DNA of 64,000 nucleotides from Pseudalkalibacillus salsuginis (GTDB lineage: Bacteria > Bacillota > Bacilli > Bacillales > Fictibacillaceae): NCBI RefSeq assembly GCF_021646685.1, contig NZ_JAKJHW010000002.1:806001-870000 (forward strand), written 5' to 3'. Position 1 is the first letter of the stretch; each line of letters starts with the position of its first letter. A model generated the notes under the pieces. That model made no database searches. It saw nothing but the letters and a program-made list of their open reading frames with translations, and had not been told where the DNA came from. Below are positions 17,401 through 25,543 of this stretch, piece after piece. A program made the translations under genes and the position numbers.

Positions 17401-19739
17401 AATCGAATCCAGGTGAAATTAGAGGAACAGTACTGGATGAACAAGGGCGGCCAATCATAGGGCGAAATACGTCTATAAGATTGATGACTCCGGAAAATAT
17501 CATCCTTCAGACCGTACTGGCCTCAACTGATGGGGTATTTGGTTTCATCAATCTCTCACCAGGAAACTATTTGCTTAATGTAGCCGCTAATGGTTATGAA
17601 ACCGTTACTGTCGGGGTTATTGTACGGCCAGATGAAACAACGAATGTTCCTTTCGTTTTGCAACCTTTAAGTAGCACGATCGTAGGTATTGTCCTAAGCC
17701 GGTTGACCGAAGAACCAGTACCTGGTTCGGAAATTACAGTCGCGAATGAAGATGGAATCAGTATCGCTGCAGGGCTTGCGAATCAAGACGGCAGGTTCGT
17801 TATTACTGATTTACCTCCTGGATCGTTGAATGTATCAGCAAGGAGGGAAAGATTCGGAAGTACTTCCGTTGGTATTGTGGTTGATCCTGGTGAACAAGTG
17901 GAGACAGAACTGATATTGGCTCCTGAACCGGGGTCTCTTAACGGGGTCATTACAAATCGTCAGACCGAAGAACCAATTCCTGGTGCGGCAGTTCAAGTTC
18001 TCGATCGGACACAGGTAGTCCTACACACCGTGTTATCGGATAACAACGGCTTTTACCAGGTAACTGGGTTGGAGCCTGGCAACTACCAATTGATTATTAG
18101 CAAATTGAATTTCAGTACTGAATCGTGGAGTACGGAAGTCGTTCCCAATGAAACGACGACAAATGATTTTGTCTTATTACCGAACCCTGGTGCTGTAGCG
18201 GGGGAGGTATTCATGGACAATGATGAGACAGGTGCTATATCTCTTGGGCTTACAGAAGCAAACGAAAACGGGACCCCGATTGTGGGTGCCACCATTATCG
18301 TACGATTGTTCTCACCAGCTGGTCCAATCATCGCTTCAACGGCTACTAATTTCCAGGGGAGATATGTCATCAATGGACTGACTCCTGGTGTTTATACGTT
18401 TATAGCTAGTAAAGAAGGTTTCAGGAATGCCGATGCTAGCGATGAAGTCTTCAGTGACCAAGTAACCGAACAAGATTTCCTATTATCTCCACTACATGCC
18501 TCTGTCTTTGGACGCGTTACAAGTGCAGTTACAGGGGAAGGGCTGCCTAACACTCGCATCCGGCTTACGAATGCAGGAGGAACGGTTGTGAAAGAAGTCC
18601 AGACTGACATTAATGGTAACTACTTGCTCAATAAAATCGAGCCAGGTGTTAATGATCTTGTTGCATTGAACCCTGAGTTCCAAAATGGCTATCAACAATT
18701 TACCATTGAAAACCAGGAAACGCGTGAAATTAATTTCGCCCTAAATCCGTTGCCAGGACGGATTGTTGGAACGGTAGCCGACATGAACAGTGATCCGATC
18801 CCTGGCGCTATCCTGGTCGTGTTAAATAACGAAAATAGACCGATTACCAATGCCATAACTGACCAAAATGGAAATTATACGATTGAGGGTCTTGCTCCTG
18901 GTGAATACACGGTAAGAGCAACAGCATCCAACTTCATATCCAAGGCAGTATTGGAAACGGTTTCCCCTAATGAAACGACAACAGTTTCCTTCCAGTTGGA
19001 ACCTAATCCGGCTTCAATTAGAGGATTTGTCACCGATTCAGAGGGGAATCCGGTTCGAACGGCATCTGTCAGTGTGTTCGATGAAAACGGGCTGTTAATT
19101 GGTCGAGGAGCAACAGATTTGAATGGGGAGTATGTAATTGGAAATCTGCCGCCTGGAGAAGTTGAGGTATTAGCCAGTGCAAGCGGCCTTACACCAGTTA
19201 CTCGGATCGTCATTTTAACCGCTGGTGAGCAAACGATTGTCTCCTTTACACTTAGTCCACAGCAAGTTCATTCCACCATCCGTGGGGAAGTCATAGATGC
19301 AACAACAGGAAATCGCATTGATGTAGCGTTTGTTGTCCTCCGTATGCTAGATGGAACCATAATCGATTCGATTACGACCACCGATGGACTGTTTGCATTT
19401 ACAGGACTGGAGGCTGGAACGTACCGAGTAAATGCCGCAGCAAGTGGTTACAATCCATCTACCGAGATGGTTAACGTAAATGAAGGGGAAACCGCGTTCA
19501 TCGTCCTAGAATTGACAAAACGATCATTAATTATTGGCGGGAGAGATCGATTTATCCTTGTCGGGAGTAAAGGTCCATTATGTTTAACGGGAGCAGACTG
19601 CCCGACAATCTTCACCTTACTTTGTACTGATGATCAATCTAGATGTGGTACCTTCGCCTATCAAGTCGGGACACTCTTTGGTACAGAGACACGGATATTA
19701 ATAGTGGATCTATCCAGGTTCGAGCTAGTGCGAGTTTAA
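11466..19739 (+). CDS. giant protein with about 27 carboxypeptidase-regulatory-like repeats
   Basis: 2757 residues. Residues 1-215 form a unique N-terminal domain. About 228-350 is a DUF11-type domain (ARLTVSNPGESAATNVTVND). From about 356 to 2682 I count 27 modules of about 80-90 residues, each of the form (S/T)xxGxVxxxxGxPIxGAxVxV...TxxxGxYxxxxLxPGxYxxxxSAxxF..., the CarboxypepD_reg/Cna-B-like beta-sandwich. The last 75 residues form a distinct tail with four Cys (PLCLTGADC, LLCTDDQSRC). There is no signal peptide, LPXTG motif or membrane segment, so it is either intracellular (for example deposited on the spore by the mother cell) or exported by an unknown route. ATG 11466 is the only upstream start in frame; GAGGAG lies 13 nt away. 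A terminator follows. Confidence 0.9.
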   Translation: MSFPENVQYLPIRLDDDRFMFDASGDESPISTDIVGNQTYPSLFFAYDGTNVYFRLRLNGDPRNIAQTSFRSFSWGILINSSGEAGTYDYLLAVNGLRAQLNLIKNTVKEFNSWNDPAEGLDGRGEPSYSRPIINFDVARVTPADSNFSSNPDFFLDFFIPASTLFSILGVTEVSALQFIGFTATNENNYNKDSLRFIEGFQFVETLSEPVSVSDSDIRADLNVEKTLLSGPSSVIAGQFNTYRARLTVSNPGESAATNVTVNDIIGLDNISSFTIESVGLGTATFNTTAKSLNWTIGNLSAGASVSLIFNVEGAFTTSGTRIFENAKASGNDLSTGGVITPATEVTNLQVIETGGLSGTVLDGNTGLSLSGVTVELLQNGTEIGTTSTNGSGDYSFTSIEPGSYTVRFSKTAYTTVTQPVTVSSNRISTLNLALPPLPGSINGSVTAQGGGVLQNARVTLTDTFGALIGQTVTDAGGSYYFPQVKPGHYTLSVSRDNYQSKTEGVEVSPNSVSTVNFVLSPNPATVNGTVENTTGQPIADALVQVKNEAGIIVAFTFTDTNGQFAFNSIAPGTYFLQASADDFAKQTLGTTLSAGETETLTFRLVTVFGTFTGTVRDERTNIPLPSANVRVIDQSGIDVTSTVTSSNGSYTIGSLRPGSYSIIFSADGYGSTILGGVVEENQSTTVNATMQRLVGSIDGSVTDQTGNPISGALVRLFSENVLVSSIVTDNTGRFGFSNLTPGSYSVTVSAENFATHSQGVIVRSDETSIVEITMTALAGNIAGNVTDNQGNPIGGAVLVLRQAQSDIIVARTVTNNEGVYSLPSIEPGMYQLASLATDFQSIVTGVNVLSNQTSIANFQLVPQPSAITGSVLNGTTGDPIAGASVEVRILDLNGAVISNTFTDPGGQFLVTGLSPGFYSIVASAKDFQTNAASIVLGPNELETVNISLLPSPGALTGTIRNAQTGETLTGAEILINNQNGVRVQSTLSDSEGEYLFNGLPPGDYTIVVSAESFQTAITGVVVEQNYTKVRNISLEPNPGSISGAVTPIVDNTIINLFTSDSVLVSSTVATQSGEFIFPNLAPGSYVISAAAPNFAADVVGAAVISNQTTEVTLSLIPDPSMISGQVSGTDGQPIGNAIIRVIDLNENVIRTGATEANGRYSIGNLPPGSFQVVVSAPNTGSQMTGVTLTPGSSQSLDFVLTFDPGSAIGEIFNPNGDPISGVTVILRDEHGGFIASVLSNSFGAYKFEDLSPGSYNIVATAPNFSTETIGVIIQSNQVSSANITLTNVVGDISGRVVDENGQPITGSNIQLKLLNEVSFLLQTAVAQSDGTFRFDDLAPGRYLINASKEGFAAKTVSVDVTAGSTTNVTVSLSPITSTLAGIVRNELTGDPIAGARVEVNSLTGIFLAYTVSNQDGTFELTNLPPQTVVVSISASSFGSDALTVNLIPNETTNVTVQLHPNPGSLTGFITNIISGNAIPGTVVVISTVTGSEITRTTTDLSGQYLVEGLEPGNYRVVAGGMDVSTQTATITIEPEATAILSFALTPIVGSINGIVRNQETGEAIAGATVFVRLLSPSGPLIASTLSDDDGYYTVFGLEPNSYTLIGFAKGFGTAEATTMVIANESKTVDLLLPQNPGFVNGVVRNSETGEVVPNATVILYTETGIRILSIDTDQNGFYRFPGVTPDQYRLVVVKENFNRPVVGVTIVSDQVETVNINIQPNTGNIGGKVTDSQTHAPIVGALVLVYKSTSIDPVARAVSDSLGNYSITGLLPGVYNVVASALKYSQESVGATVMSGETSIANLSLDPLPASVSGTVTDSIGDPIANATVKLIDLNNVVVGFATTDSNGNYAITNLKRGTYLVLVKASGFAAESTGITLEQGEALNDLDFSLTANPGSIRGFVLEVETGEPQEDVTVSVLNGNGIVIATTVTTQTGSYLFQELPQGFYTLIAIKDGFAQATVGVNVVSEQETNVNLFLQSNPGEIRGTVLDEQGRPIIGRNTSIRLMTPENIILQTVLASTDGVFGFINLSPGNYLLNVAANGYETVTVGVIVRPDETTNVPFVLQPLSSTIVGIVLSRLTEEPVPGSEITVANEDGISIAAGLANQDGRFVITDLPPGSLNVSARRERFGSTSVGIVVDPGEQVETELILAPEPGSLNGVITNRQTEEPIPGAAVQVLDRTQVVLHTVLSDNNGFYQVTGLEPGNYQLIISKLNFSTESWSTEVVPNETTTNDFVLLPNPGAVAGEVFMDNDETGAISLGLTEANENGTPIVGATIIVRLFSPAGPIIASTATNFQGRYVINGLTPGVYTFIASKEGFRNADASDEVFSDQVTEQDFLLSPLHASVFGRVTSAVTGEGLPNTRIRLTNAGGTVVKEVQTDINGNYLLNKIEPGVNDLVALNPEFQNGYQQFTIENQETREINFALNPLPGRIVGTVADMNSDPIPGAILVVLNNENRPITNAITDQNGNYTIEGLAPGEYTVRATASNFISKAVLETVSPNETTTVSFQLEPNPASIRGFVTDSEGNPVRTASVSVFDENGLLIGRGATDLNGEYVIGNLPPGEVEVLASASGLTPVTRIVILTAGEQTIVSFTLSPQQVHSTIRGEVIDATTGNRIDVAFVVLRMLDGTIIDSITTTDGLFAFTGLEAGTYRVNAAASGYNPSTEMVNVNEGETAFIVLELTKRSLIIGGRDRFILVGSKGPLCLTGADCPTIFTLLCTDDQSRCGTFAYQVGTLFGTETRILIVDLSRFELVRV

Positions 19740-19744
19740 CGATT

Positions 19745-19783
19745 AAAGGGGCACCTAAACCTATGTTTGAGGTAGCCCCTTCT
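19745..19783 (+). terminator. terminator after the giant repeat-protein gene
   Basis: AAGGGGC...GCCCCTT with an inner ACCT/AGGT pairing, then a T/C-rich tail. It starts 6 bases after the stop codon. Confidence 0.8.
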
Positions 19784-19968
19784 TCCTTTCGCAGTAAATT
19801 ATCAGTCAATAAGGTTTTGACGATCCCACTCGTGAAAATAAGCTGAATATGCTTTCTTGTATATATTCTACCACTTATTTACAATTAAACAGGAAACTCA
19901 TCAATAGCAGTTAACCGTTTCAGTGCGGTTCGATCACACGATTCGCCATTAGCAGATTTATTGTTCTT

Positions 19969-21324
19969 CTAAGAACGCATTCCTATATAGATTTTTCCCC
20001 TCTTTCCATCATAAATTTCATTTGAAGGAAAAAGCTTCTTTTGTAAACCTGGGACAAACAAGAGTAAAAAAAAGGAACGCGCTACACTAAAGAGGATGAA
20101 AGCGAACCACAACCCATGGTTTCCCAGACTAGGAACCGTTAAGAAAAGAGCCATTAAAAATAAGATAAGGGCATATATCATACTATTTCGTATAGGGGCT
20201 GCTTCTGTTGAACCAACATACAACCCATGAAGGACTATACCAAAACTGGCGAGGAGCGGGAAAAGCAGTATCCAGCTCTGATAGGTCTGTGCTTCCTCCA
20301 GAACTTCTGGAATTTTTGTGAACAGGCGGAAAATGCGGTAATCAAATAGGTAGTAGGTACCGGCTATGATTAGAGAGGTGAAAACAGCCCACTGGCAAGA
20401 AAGCCTTATGGTCATTTTATACAATAAATGATCCCTTGAACCGATCGCCCTTCCTGCCATTATACTTGATGCGTTTGCAAAACCATCAAAAAGGTAGGCC
20501 ATGATGAAATGGACCTGGATCAGTATGGCATTAGCAGCAAGTATTTCAGTTCCAAATGAAGCCCCTTTTGCCGTCAACAAATTAAATACGATCAATAGGC
20601 AAAATGTACGGATAAATAGATCACGGTTCATCTGCATCATTTTTTTAAACGACGAAGTATTCATGAATTTTGACATAGAAGGTATCTTTAATTCAAAGGG
20701 TGACACTTTCAAGACTATAATCAGACCTATCACAAACGTGGTGATTTCTGAAATCAAGGTTGCACTAGCTACTCCTGGCACTCCCCAGTTTAAAATAATG
20801 ACAAAGAAGAGGTCGAGTACAATATTCGTAAGGTTTAGATAAAGCTGAAGAAACAGCGTTTTTTTTATCATGAGCATTCCCATCAACCAGCCGATAATCA
20901 CGTAGTTCAATAATCCAAAAGGTGCTCCCCATATCCTTATACTAAAATACTCTGTTGCAAGAGACTGTACATTCTGATCAGGGGTTAACAAAGGTAAAAA
21001 CAAACGGGTGATCGACCACTGGAGAATAATGAGAGTAATCCCTACAAGGAGAGCGATTAGTAAAGGTCTTATTAATGCAAGCATCATACCCTCTTTATCA
21101 TCAGCACCATGAGATTGGGTGGTAAATCCGGTTGTGCTGACCCGTAAAAAGCCAAATAGCCAATACATGGTGTTGAATATGATGGTTCCGACAGCTACCG
21201 CAGCGATGTAAGCCGGGTCAGGCATATGTCCCACAACAGCTGTATCTACTGCTCCCAATAAAGGGGTGGTGATGGTGGTGATGGTCAGAGGAAGCGCAAG
21301 TGCCAAATAGGCTTTATGTGTCAA
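19969..21324 (-). CDS. MATE family efflux transporter (DinF-like)
   Basis: About 451 residues with 12 hydrophobic segments. The N-terminal signature LPLTITTITTPLLGAVDTAVVGHM is typical of the DinF branch of MATE Na+/H+-drug antiporters. An apparent GTG at 21333 lies only 1 nt after AGGAG, so a TTG at 21324 (10 nt spacing, giving TTG ACA CAT AAA) is the more likely start. The substrate cannot be predicted. The gene is convergent with the giant repeat-protein gene. The 317 bases between it and the next gene show nothing I recognise. Confidence 0.88.
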   Translation of the reverse strand: MTHKAYLALALPLTITTITTPLLGAVDTAVVGHMPDPAYIAAVAVGTIIFNTMYWLFGFLRVSTTGFTTQSHGADDKEGMMLALIRPLLIALLVGITLIILQWSITRLFLPLLTPDQNVQSLATEYFSIRIWGAPFGLLNYVIIGWLMGMLMIKKTLFLQLYLNLTNIVLDLFFVIILNWGVPGVASATLISEITTFVIGLIIVLKVSPFELKIPSMSKFMNTSSFKKMMQMNRDLFIRTFCLLIVFNLLTAKGASFGTEILAANAILIQVHFIMAYLFDGFANASSIMAGRAIGSRDHLLYKMTIRLSCQWAVFTSLIIAGTYYLFDYRIFRLFTKIPEVLEEAQTYQSWILLFPLLASFGIVLHGLYVGSTEAAPIRNSMIYALILFLMALFLTVPSLGNHGLWFAFILFSVARSFFLLLFVPGLQKKLFPSNEIYDGKRGKIYIGMRS

Positions 21325-21641
21325 CGTGTTCACTCCTGAGGAAATTTATTCAATTTGTCAAATTTCAAATCATCTTAAAATAAATCATAAAAGGGTGCTT
21401 ATCTAATGGTTGATGTCCTAATGAACTTTGCTTGATGCTAAAGATATTTCCCTCGATACTGGGATTCTACAGGGAAAATCTTAGTCCGCTCCTAAACAAT
21501 CTTAATCGTAACAAATGAACATAAAATTTCACAAGAAAAAACACATGCGATTTTCCTTTGTGAAAATTACATGCGTTTTAAAGCGTAATGTATGTATACA
21601 AAATCGAACCCTTAATCTCTACTCAACTCTCTCCTCTGTCC

Positions 21642-22166
21642 CTAATCCAGATACTTTTCCATACGAATGTCATACCACATTTTATCATTCCAATAGGTGA
21701 AGTCTTTGATCCGTCTGATTTCCTGGTAACCCAACTTCTGATACAGTTTGTGCGCCTGTTTATTAAATTCAAAAACGCCAAGTTCAATACGCTTAAGCCC
21801 ATGAAGCTTGATCTGTTCCTCTAAATGGCACATCGCCATTTCGCCGACTCCCTTCCCCCTGCCTTCCTTTTCACCTATTGTAATCCCGATCCAGGCGGTT
21901 CCAGGTTCTTTTTTGTAAAGGTGATCCGGGTCAACCGTATAGTTCATTTCTCCAATCAACTTGTCATCGAGATAAATCAGATATACATGACTATGTTCAA
22001 TTCGTTGTGCCAGTTCATCTAAGGTGATTATTCTCTTGCGTTCAAATTCCTCCTTGTTTTGGTTAGGTCTAGTCAACGGAATCAAAGTGGGATCGTTTTC
22101 CCACATGTTTAACTTCTCCACATGGGATGAAGTAGCTTCAGTTAATTTAATAAATTCAATATTCAC
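21642..22166 (-). CDS. GNAT family N-acetyltransferase
   Basis: 174 residues starting at GTG 22166 (AAGGAG 6 nt upstream), giving VNIEFIKLTEATSSH. The acetyl-CoA binding loop is seen as EKEGRGKGVGEMAM (Q/R-x-x-G-x-G/A type) near residue 120, followed by NKQAHKLYQKLGYQEI, the usual C-terminal GNAT block. A longer reading to 22232 has no ribosome binding site. Substrate unknown. Confidence 0.85.
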   Translation of the reverse strand: MNIEFIKLTEATSSHVEKLNMWENDPTLIPLTRPNQNKEEFERKRIITLDELAQRIEHSHVYLIYLDDKLIGEMNYTVDPDHLYKKEPGTAWIGITIGEKEGRGKGVGEMAMCHLEEQIKLHGLKRIELGVFEFNKQAHKLYQKLGYQEIRRIKDFTYWNDKMWYDIRMEKYLD

Positions 22167-22456
22167 AGGGTGCTCCTTTCTAGTAGCGACAGTTATATTA
22201 AGGATTAAGACTGTACTTATACTTCTATCCAACCATTTGAATTCCTTTTCGGTCAGAGCAAATTTTGTCCTTTTACGGTCGGAAAATTTATCTAAAGTGG
22301 ATCGAACAAAGTAAACAACTTAAGTAACATGCGGAAGCTGTTAACAGAATATGCGACTTTCTTTAAGCTAGATGGCATTTTCGGTAGTGACATTGCCAAG
22401 GATAGTCGTTTGATAATGGACTATCCTAACCGAAAAGTTGAGCTCGTCTAATCCAT

Positions 22457-22486
22457 AAAACTATCCTTATAACTAGAAGGATCTTT
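22457..22486 (-). terminator. terminator after the alpha/beta hydrolase gene
   Basis: On the minus strand GATCCTT...AAGGAT forms a short stem followed by AGTTTT. The rest of the 22167-22506 gap holds another 9-bp inverted repeat (AGGATAGTC/GACTATCCT, near 22397-22427) and nothing coding. Confidence 0.55.
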
Positions 22487-22506
22487 TCCTCCGGGAATAC
22501 GCTCCT

Positions 22507-23241
22507 TTAGTTTCTGCTATCTATAGAGCATACCATTTCTTTTATAGCATCTATTACTATGTTGGGGCTGTCATGGTGGATAGCATGTCCAGCCTCTTTT
22601 ACGATAATGTGTTTGCTTTTTGTGGATAAATTTTTAAGTTCTTTTTGAAAATCCATCCAAGCAGCCATAGACTCCTGTGTATGATGCTGTTGTGTACCCC
22701 CTGTCATGACAATGAGTGGAATATTTTTGAGAGTAGTTCCACGTACTTGTTCCAGGCTCTCCTCAAATTCATCCAAAGATGCTTCTACTACGAATTGTCC
22801 TAAATATACTTGCTGAATATCCTTCGTAAATAATGGAACCATTTTCTTGTTTTGATCTTCGTGAGCGGAATCCAGAAGGATGATACCTTTTACCTCGGCA
22901 GGATATCTACTAGCATATAATCTGACATTGATGCCACCGAATGAGTGTCCTACCAATATGTAAGGTGGTTTGATATCAGCTTTCTTAAGCAAGTTTCTAA
23001 GATTTTCTATAATTTGCAGACTATGTTTTGGTCGATCACTATTACCGCTTCTCCCTACACCTTCCCTGTCATACATAAACATCCTTGCAAACTTGGAGAT
23101 CTCTTCTCTAATTGGGTTCCATTTGTCTAGTGACCATCCATATCCAGACTCAAACACTATCGTAGGACCGTCATTTGACTCTCCAACATACTCGTAATAT
23201 AAATCTGTTCCCCCTATATCCACTAATTGGCCGATGCCCAT
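22507..23241 (-). CDS. alpha/beta hydrolase
   Basis: 244 residues. The nucleophile elbow is GHSFGG (Ser about residue 99), preceded by the oxyanion-type YDREGVGRS motif. The C-terminal catalytic His lies in EAGHAIHHD; the acid is probably in the LLDSAHED or MTGG region. No signal peptide, so it is cytoplasmic. The start ATG at 23241 follows AAGGAGAG by about 10 nt. The natural substrate cannot be told from sequence; esterase or lactonase activity is usual for this fold. Confidence 0.85.
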   Translation of the reverse strand: MGIGQLVDIGGTDLYYEYVGESNDGPTIVFESGYGWSLDKWNPIREEISKFARMFMYDREGVGRSGNSDRPKHSLQIIENLRNLLKKADIKPPYILVGHSFGGINVRLYASRYPAEVKGIILLDSAHEDQNKKMVPLFTKDIQQVYLGQFVVEASLDEFEESLEQVRGTTLKNIPLIVMTGGTQQHHTQESMAAWMDFQKELKNLSTKSKHIIVKEAGHAIHHDSPNIVIDAIKEMVCSIDSRN

Positions 23242-23366
23242 AGTCTCTCACTCTCCTTCAAGACTCCTGTATTTGATACCAATTATTTCAAAACAGTGAA
23301 ATCAATTCAATCTTTATAAAAAAGAAGATAATCTTGATGGACAAGCCTTCTATTGGATGAAAACAC

Positions 23367-23822
23367 TTAAAGTTCCATCGTCATGAACATGCTGTTAGGG
23401 TCCTCCATATAATCAGCAAAGGGCTTGCAATATTGAAATCCAAAATTCTCATAAAGTCTTCTTGCTGGGATGAATGCATCCATTGATCCTGTTTCCAAAC
23501 TTAACCGTCGATAACTCCGTTTCCTGGCTTCTTCAATTATGTATTCAAGGATTCGCTTTGCAACACCCTTTCTGAGATGTGATGTAGAAGTTCGCATTGA
23601 CTTGATTTCTCCATGGTGGGTGTCAAGCTCCTTCAGGGCTCCGCATCCAGCTAATTCTCCCTCTTCCCATGCACTCCAGAATGTTATTTCTGGTTTCCGT
23701 AATGCCTCAAGATCAAGAGCATGTATACTTTCGGGCGGGGAATGGAGTGTCATGCCTTGAAGATGCCCCCTTACCAATTCACCTATTTCAGTCCCAGTCA
23801 AGTCATCTAATTTAATATCCAT
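23367..23822 (-). CDS. GNAT family N-acetyltransferase
   Basis: 151 residues, start ATG 23822 with GGAGGGG 6 nt upstream; a TTG five codons earlier would overlap that site. The acetyl-CoA loop is STSHLRKGVAKRILEYII, followed by LSLETGSMDAFIPARRLYENFGF, typical of the YsnE-like GNAT group. Function otherwise unknown. Confidence 0.85.
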   Translation of the reverse strand: MDIKLDDLTGTEIGELVRGHLQGMTLHSPPESIHALDLEALRKPEITFWSAWEEGELAGCGALKELDTHHGEIKSMRTSTSHLRKGVAKRILEYIIEEARKRSYRRLSLETGSMDAFIPARRLYENFGFQYCKPFADYMEDPNSMFMTMEL

Positions 23823-23929
23823 AAACAGCCCCTCCAACCTCCATTTTTCAACTACAAAATAATCATACTATCAACCCATATCGTTTTAATAAAAAAATGC
23901 TTTATCAAGCCAATAATAATAAGTTTGTA

Positions 23930-24112
23930 CTACCTATGAATTGATAAAAACTCATCTAATATCACTTTGTGACTTTTAACGGTATTCTCAGGAGTCTCGT
24001 CAGGATAAAAGAATTTGAAATCTATAGATTCTGACCGATCAATTGTTAGTCTCCCATGGAATCCTTTTGAATAATAGGCAACCGTCACGGTTTGGTTTCT
24101 CAAGACATAGCT
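23930..24112 (-). pseudogene. 3' remnant of a Nudix hydrolase gene
   Basis: The minus strand reads about 60 open codons: YVLRNQTVTVAYYSKG, then FHGRLTIDRSESIDFKFF, then YPDETPENTVKSHKVILDEF, to a TAG at 23930. This matches the C-terminal part of Nudix pyrophosphatases (strand, acidic turn, FF..DELP, helix). A TAA directly upstream of the fragment and the absence of any Nudix box show that only the tail survives. The remaining bases of the 23823-24305 gap show no other gene. Confidence 0.65.
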
Positions 24113-24305
24113 TTAGACAATGAATAAGAATTAGGCCTGATTATGACACCAATTATTTCAAATTAAGGAATTCAACCTCAATGTTATTTTATCAAAAAAA
24201 AGACTTGTCCTAATTTTAAACAAGCCCCTGTACCCATTTCCCCTTTGAATTCTGTAAAATGTAAGAATCTACTATTCTGACAAACAAAATTTTTAACCCT
24301 TAATG

Positions 24306-25184
24306 CTATATGAACCATTCACCCTGAGCGATTTTTTCCACTCTTCCTCCTACATGAACATTGATTTCCCCATTAACTCCCCATGCGTTTAAAAACAACA
24401 GGGAAGGTCGATCGATTTCATATCCTTGTTCTACACGAAGGTTAATTTCACCGCTTTCAAAGAAGCGATATTTAACCAGATAATATGCCAAACAGCCATT
24501 AGAACTTCCGGTAGCTGGATCTTCAGGAATACCATAATACTCTGCAAAATCCCTGACATTCAAATCATTTTCCGTATGATAGGTTTCTGGAGAAAAAACC
24601 ATTACTCCTTTAGCATCCAGAGCTTCAATTAACTTGAAGTATTTATCCTTATCTATCTTTACTTTTTTAACAGCGTCTAATGATTTTAAAGGGACGACAA
24701 TAACAGGAAGTCCAGTAGAAACCTCTTGTATTGGAAACCTATTCTCTATATGTTGCTTATCAATACTCAGTACTTCAGCTACTTGACCAGGGTGCAGGAT
24801 TTTTCCAAATGCCGGCGTATTTTGTTCCATCCATAGAATTTCTTTTTCATTATCAAACGAAACTGTAACGTTCCCAGCTTTGAATTTTAAGTTAAGTTTA
24901 TCCAGGGGTTCCTGTACTATTTCGTTTCGGATGATAAATGCAGTGCCTAAAGCGGGGTGTCCAGCAAAAGGGATCTCCTGATTAGGTGTAAAAATACGGA
25001 CATCGTAACAGTTTTCATTCGTTTCCGGTAATACAAAAGTTGTTTCCGAAAAGTTTATTTCTTTGGCTATTTGTTGCATTTCATGGTCGGAAACATATCC
25101 GGTCAGCTTGAATACAGCTAATTGGTTTCCAGTATATTTCCCTTGAGAAAAAACATCTACGATCGAGTATTGTATTACTGACAT
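24306..25184 (-). CDS. PhzF family protein (phenazine biosynthesis-like isomerase)
   Basis: 292 residues. PhzF hallmarks are QYSIVDVFSQGKYTGNQLAVF at the start, the catalytic Glu in EINFSETTFV, RIFTPNQEIPFAGHPALGTA, and EDPATGSSNGCLAYYL near the C-terminus. The fold is diaminopimelate-epimerase-like; most Bacillus homologues have no known substrate. ATG 25184 is chosen because GAGGG is 6 nt upstream; the ATG two codons earlier abuts that site. No phenazine genes are nearby. Confidence 0.92.
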   Translation of the reverse strand: MSVIQYSIVDVFSQGKYTGNQLAVFKLTGYVSDHEMQQIAKEINFSETTFVLPETNENCYDVRIFTPNQEIPFAGHPALGTAFIIRNEIVQEPLDKLNLKFKAGNVTVSFDNEKEILWMEQNTPAFGKILHPGQVAEVLSIDKQHIENRFPIQEVSTGLPVIVVPLKSLDAVKKVKIDKDKYFKLIEALDAKGVMVFSPETYHTENDLNVRDFAEYYGIPEDPATGSSNGCLAYYLVKYRFFESGEINLRVEQGYEIDRPSLLFLNAWGVNGEINVHVGGRVEKIAQGEWFI

Positions 25185-25312
25185 AAACATCCCTCATAAA
25201 ATAAATTTGGTGCCTCCCCTTAAGATGGAGGACATATACAAATCACCGAATTTGCCAAAAAGTATATTCATAATGTCCCAGCACAAACCCTCTCTTTTAA
25301 ATCCTTGCTTTT

Positions 25313-25460
25313 CTGGAAGTCCGACGAGGGGCTCGAACCAAACAAAGTTCGGTTCTGCGTGGGTAAACCCTTTCGACCTCAGCCAATGTGTCGACCGCCG
25401 CAGGAGAATTGAAGTGATCCAAGTGGTTAGGCGTTGAAGCTAAACATCACTTCATCGAAT
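25313..25460 (+). repeat. dispersed structured intergenic repeat, copy A
   Basis: Shares with the copies at 38722, 46936 and 51139 the blocks GGAAGTCCGACGAGG, CTCGAACCAAACAAAGTTCG, GGTTCTGCGTGGG, AATGTGTCGACC and GAAGTGATCCAAGTGG, and ends in ATCACTTC. The 5' block AAAAGCG...CGCCC of the other copies is missing or diverged here. Confidence 0.85.
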
Positions 25461-25485
25461 TTATACTTTCTTATCTTTTAAAAAG

Positions 25486-25533
25486 TAAACTAGCAGAGTG
25501 ATTTAATTTTGAAAATCACCTGCTAGTTTTTAA
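25486..25533 (-). terminator. terminator after ppc
   Basis: AAACTAGCAG/CTGCTAGTTT plus inner GTGATTT/AAATCAC pairing. T-rich on both sides, so possibly bidirectional. Confidence 0.85.
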
Positions 25534-25543
25534 TGACCGGCAA

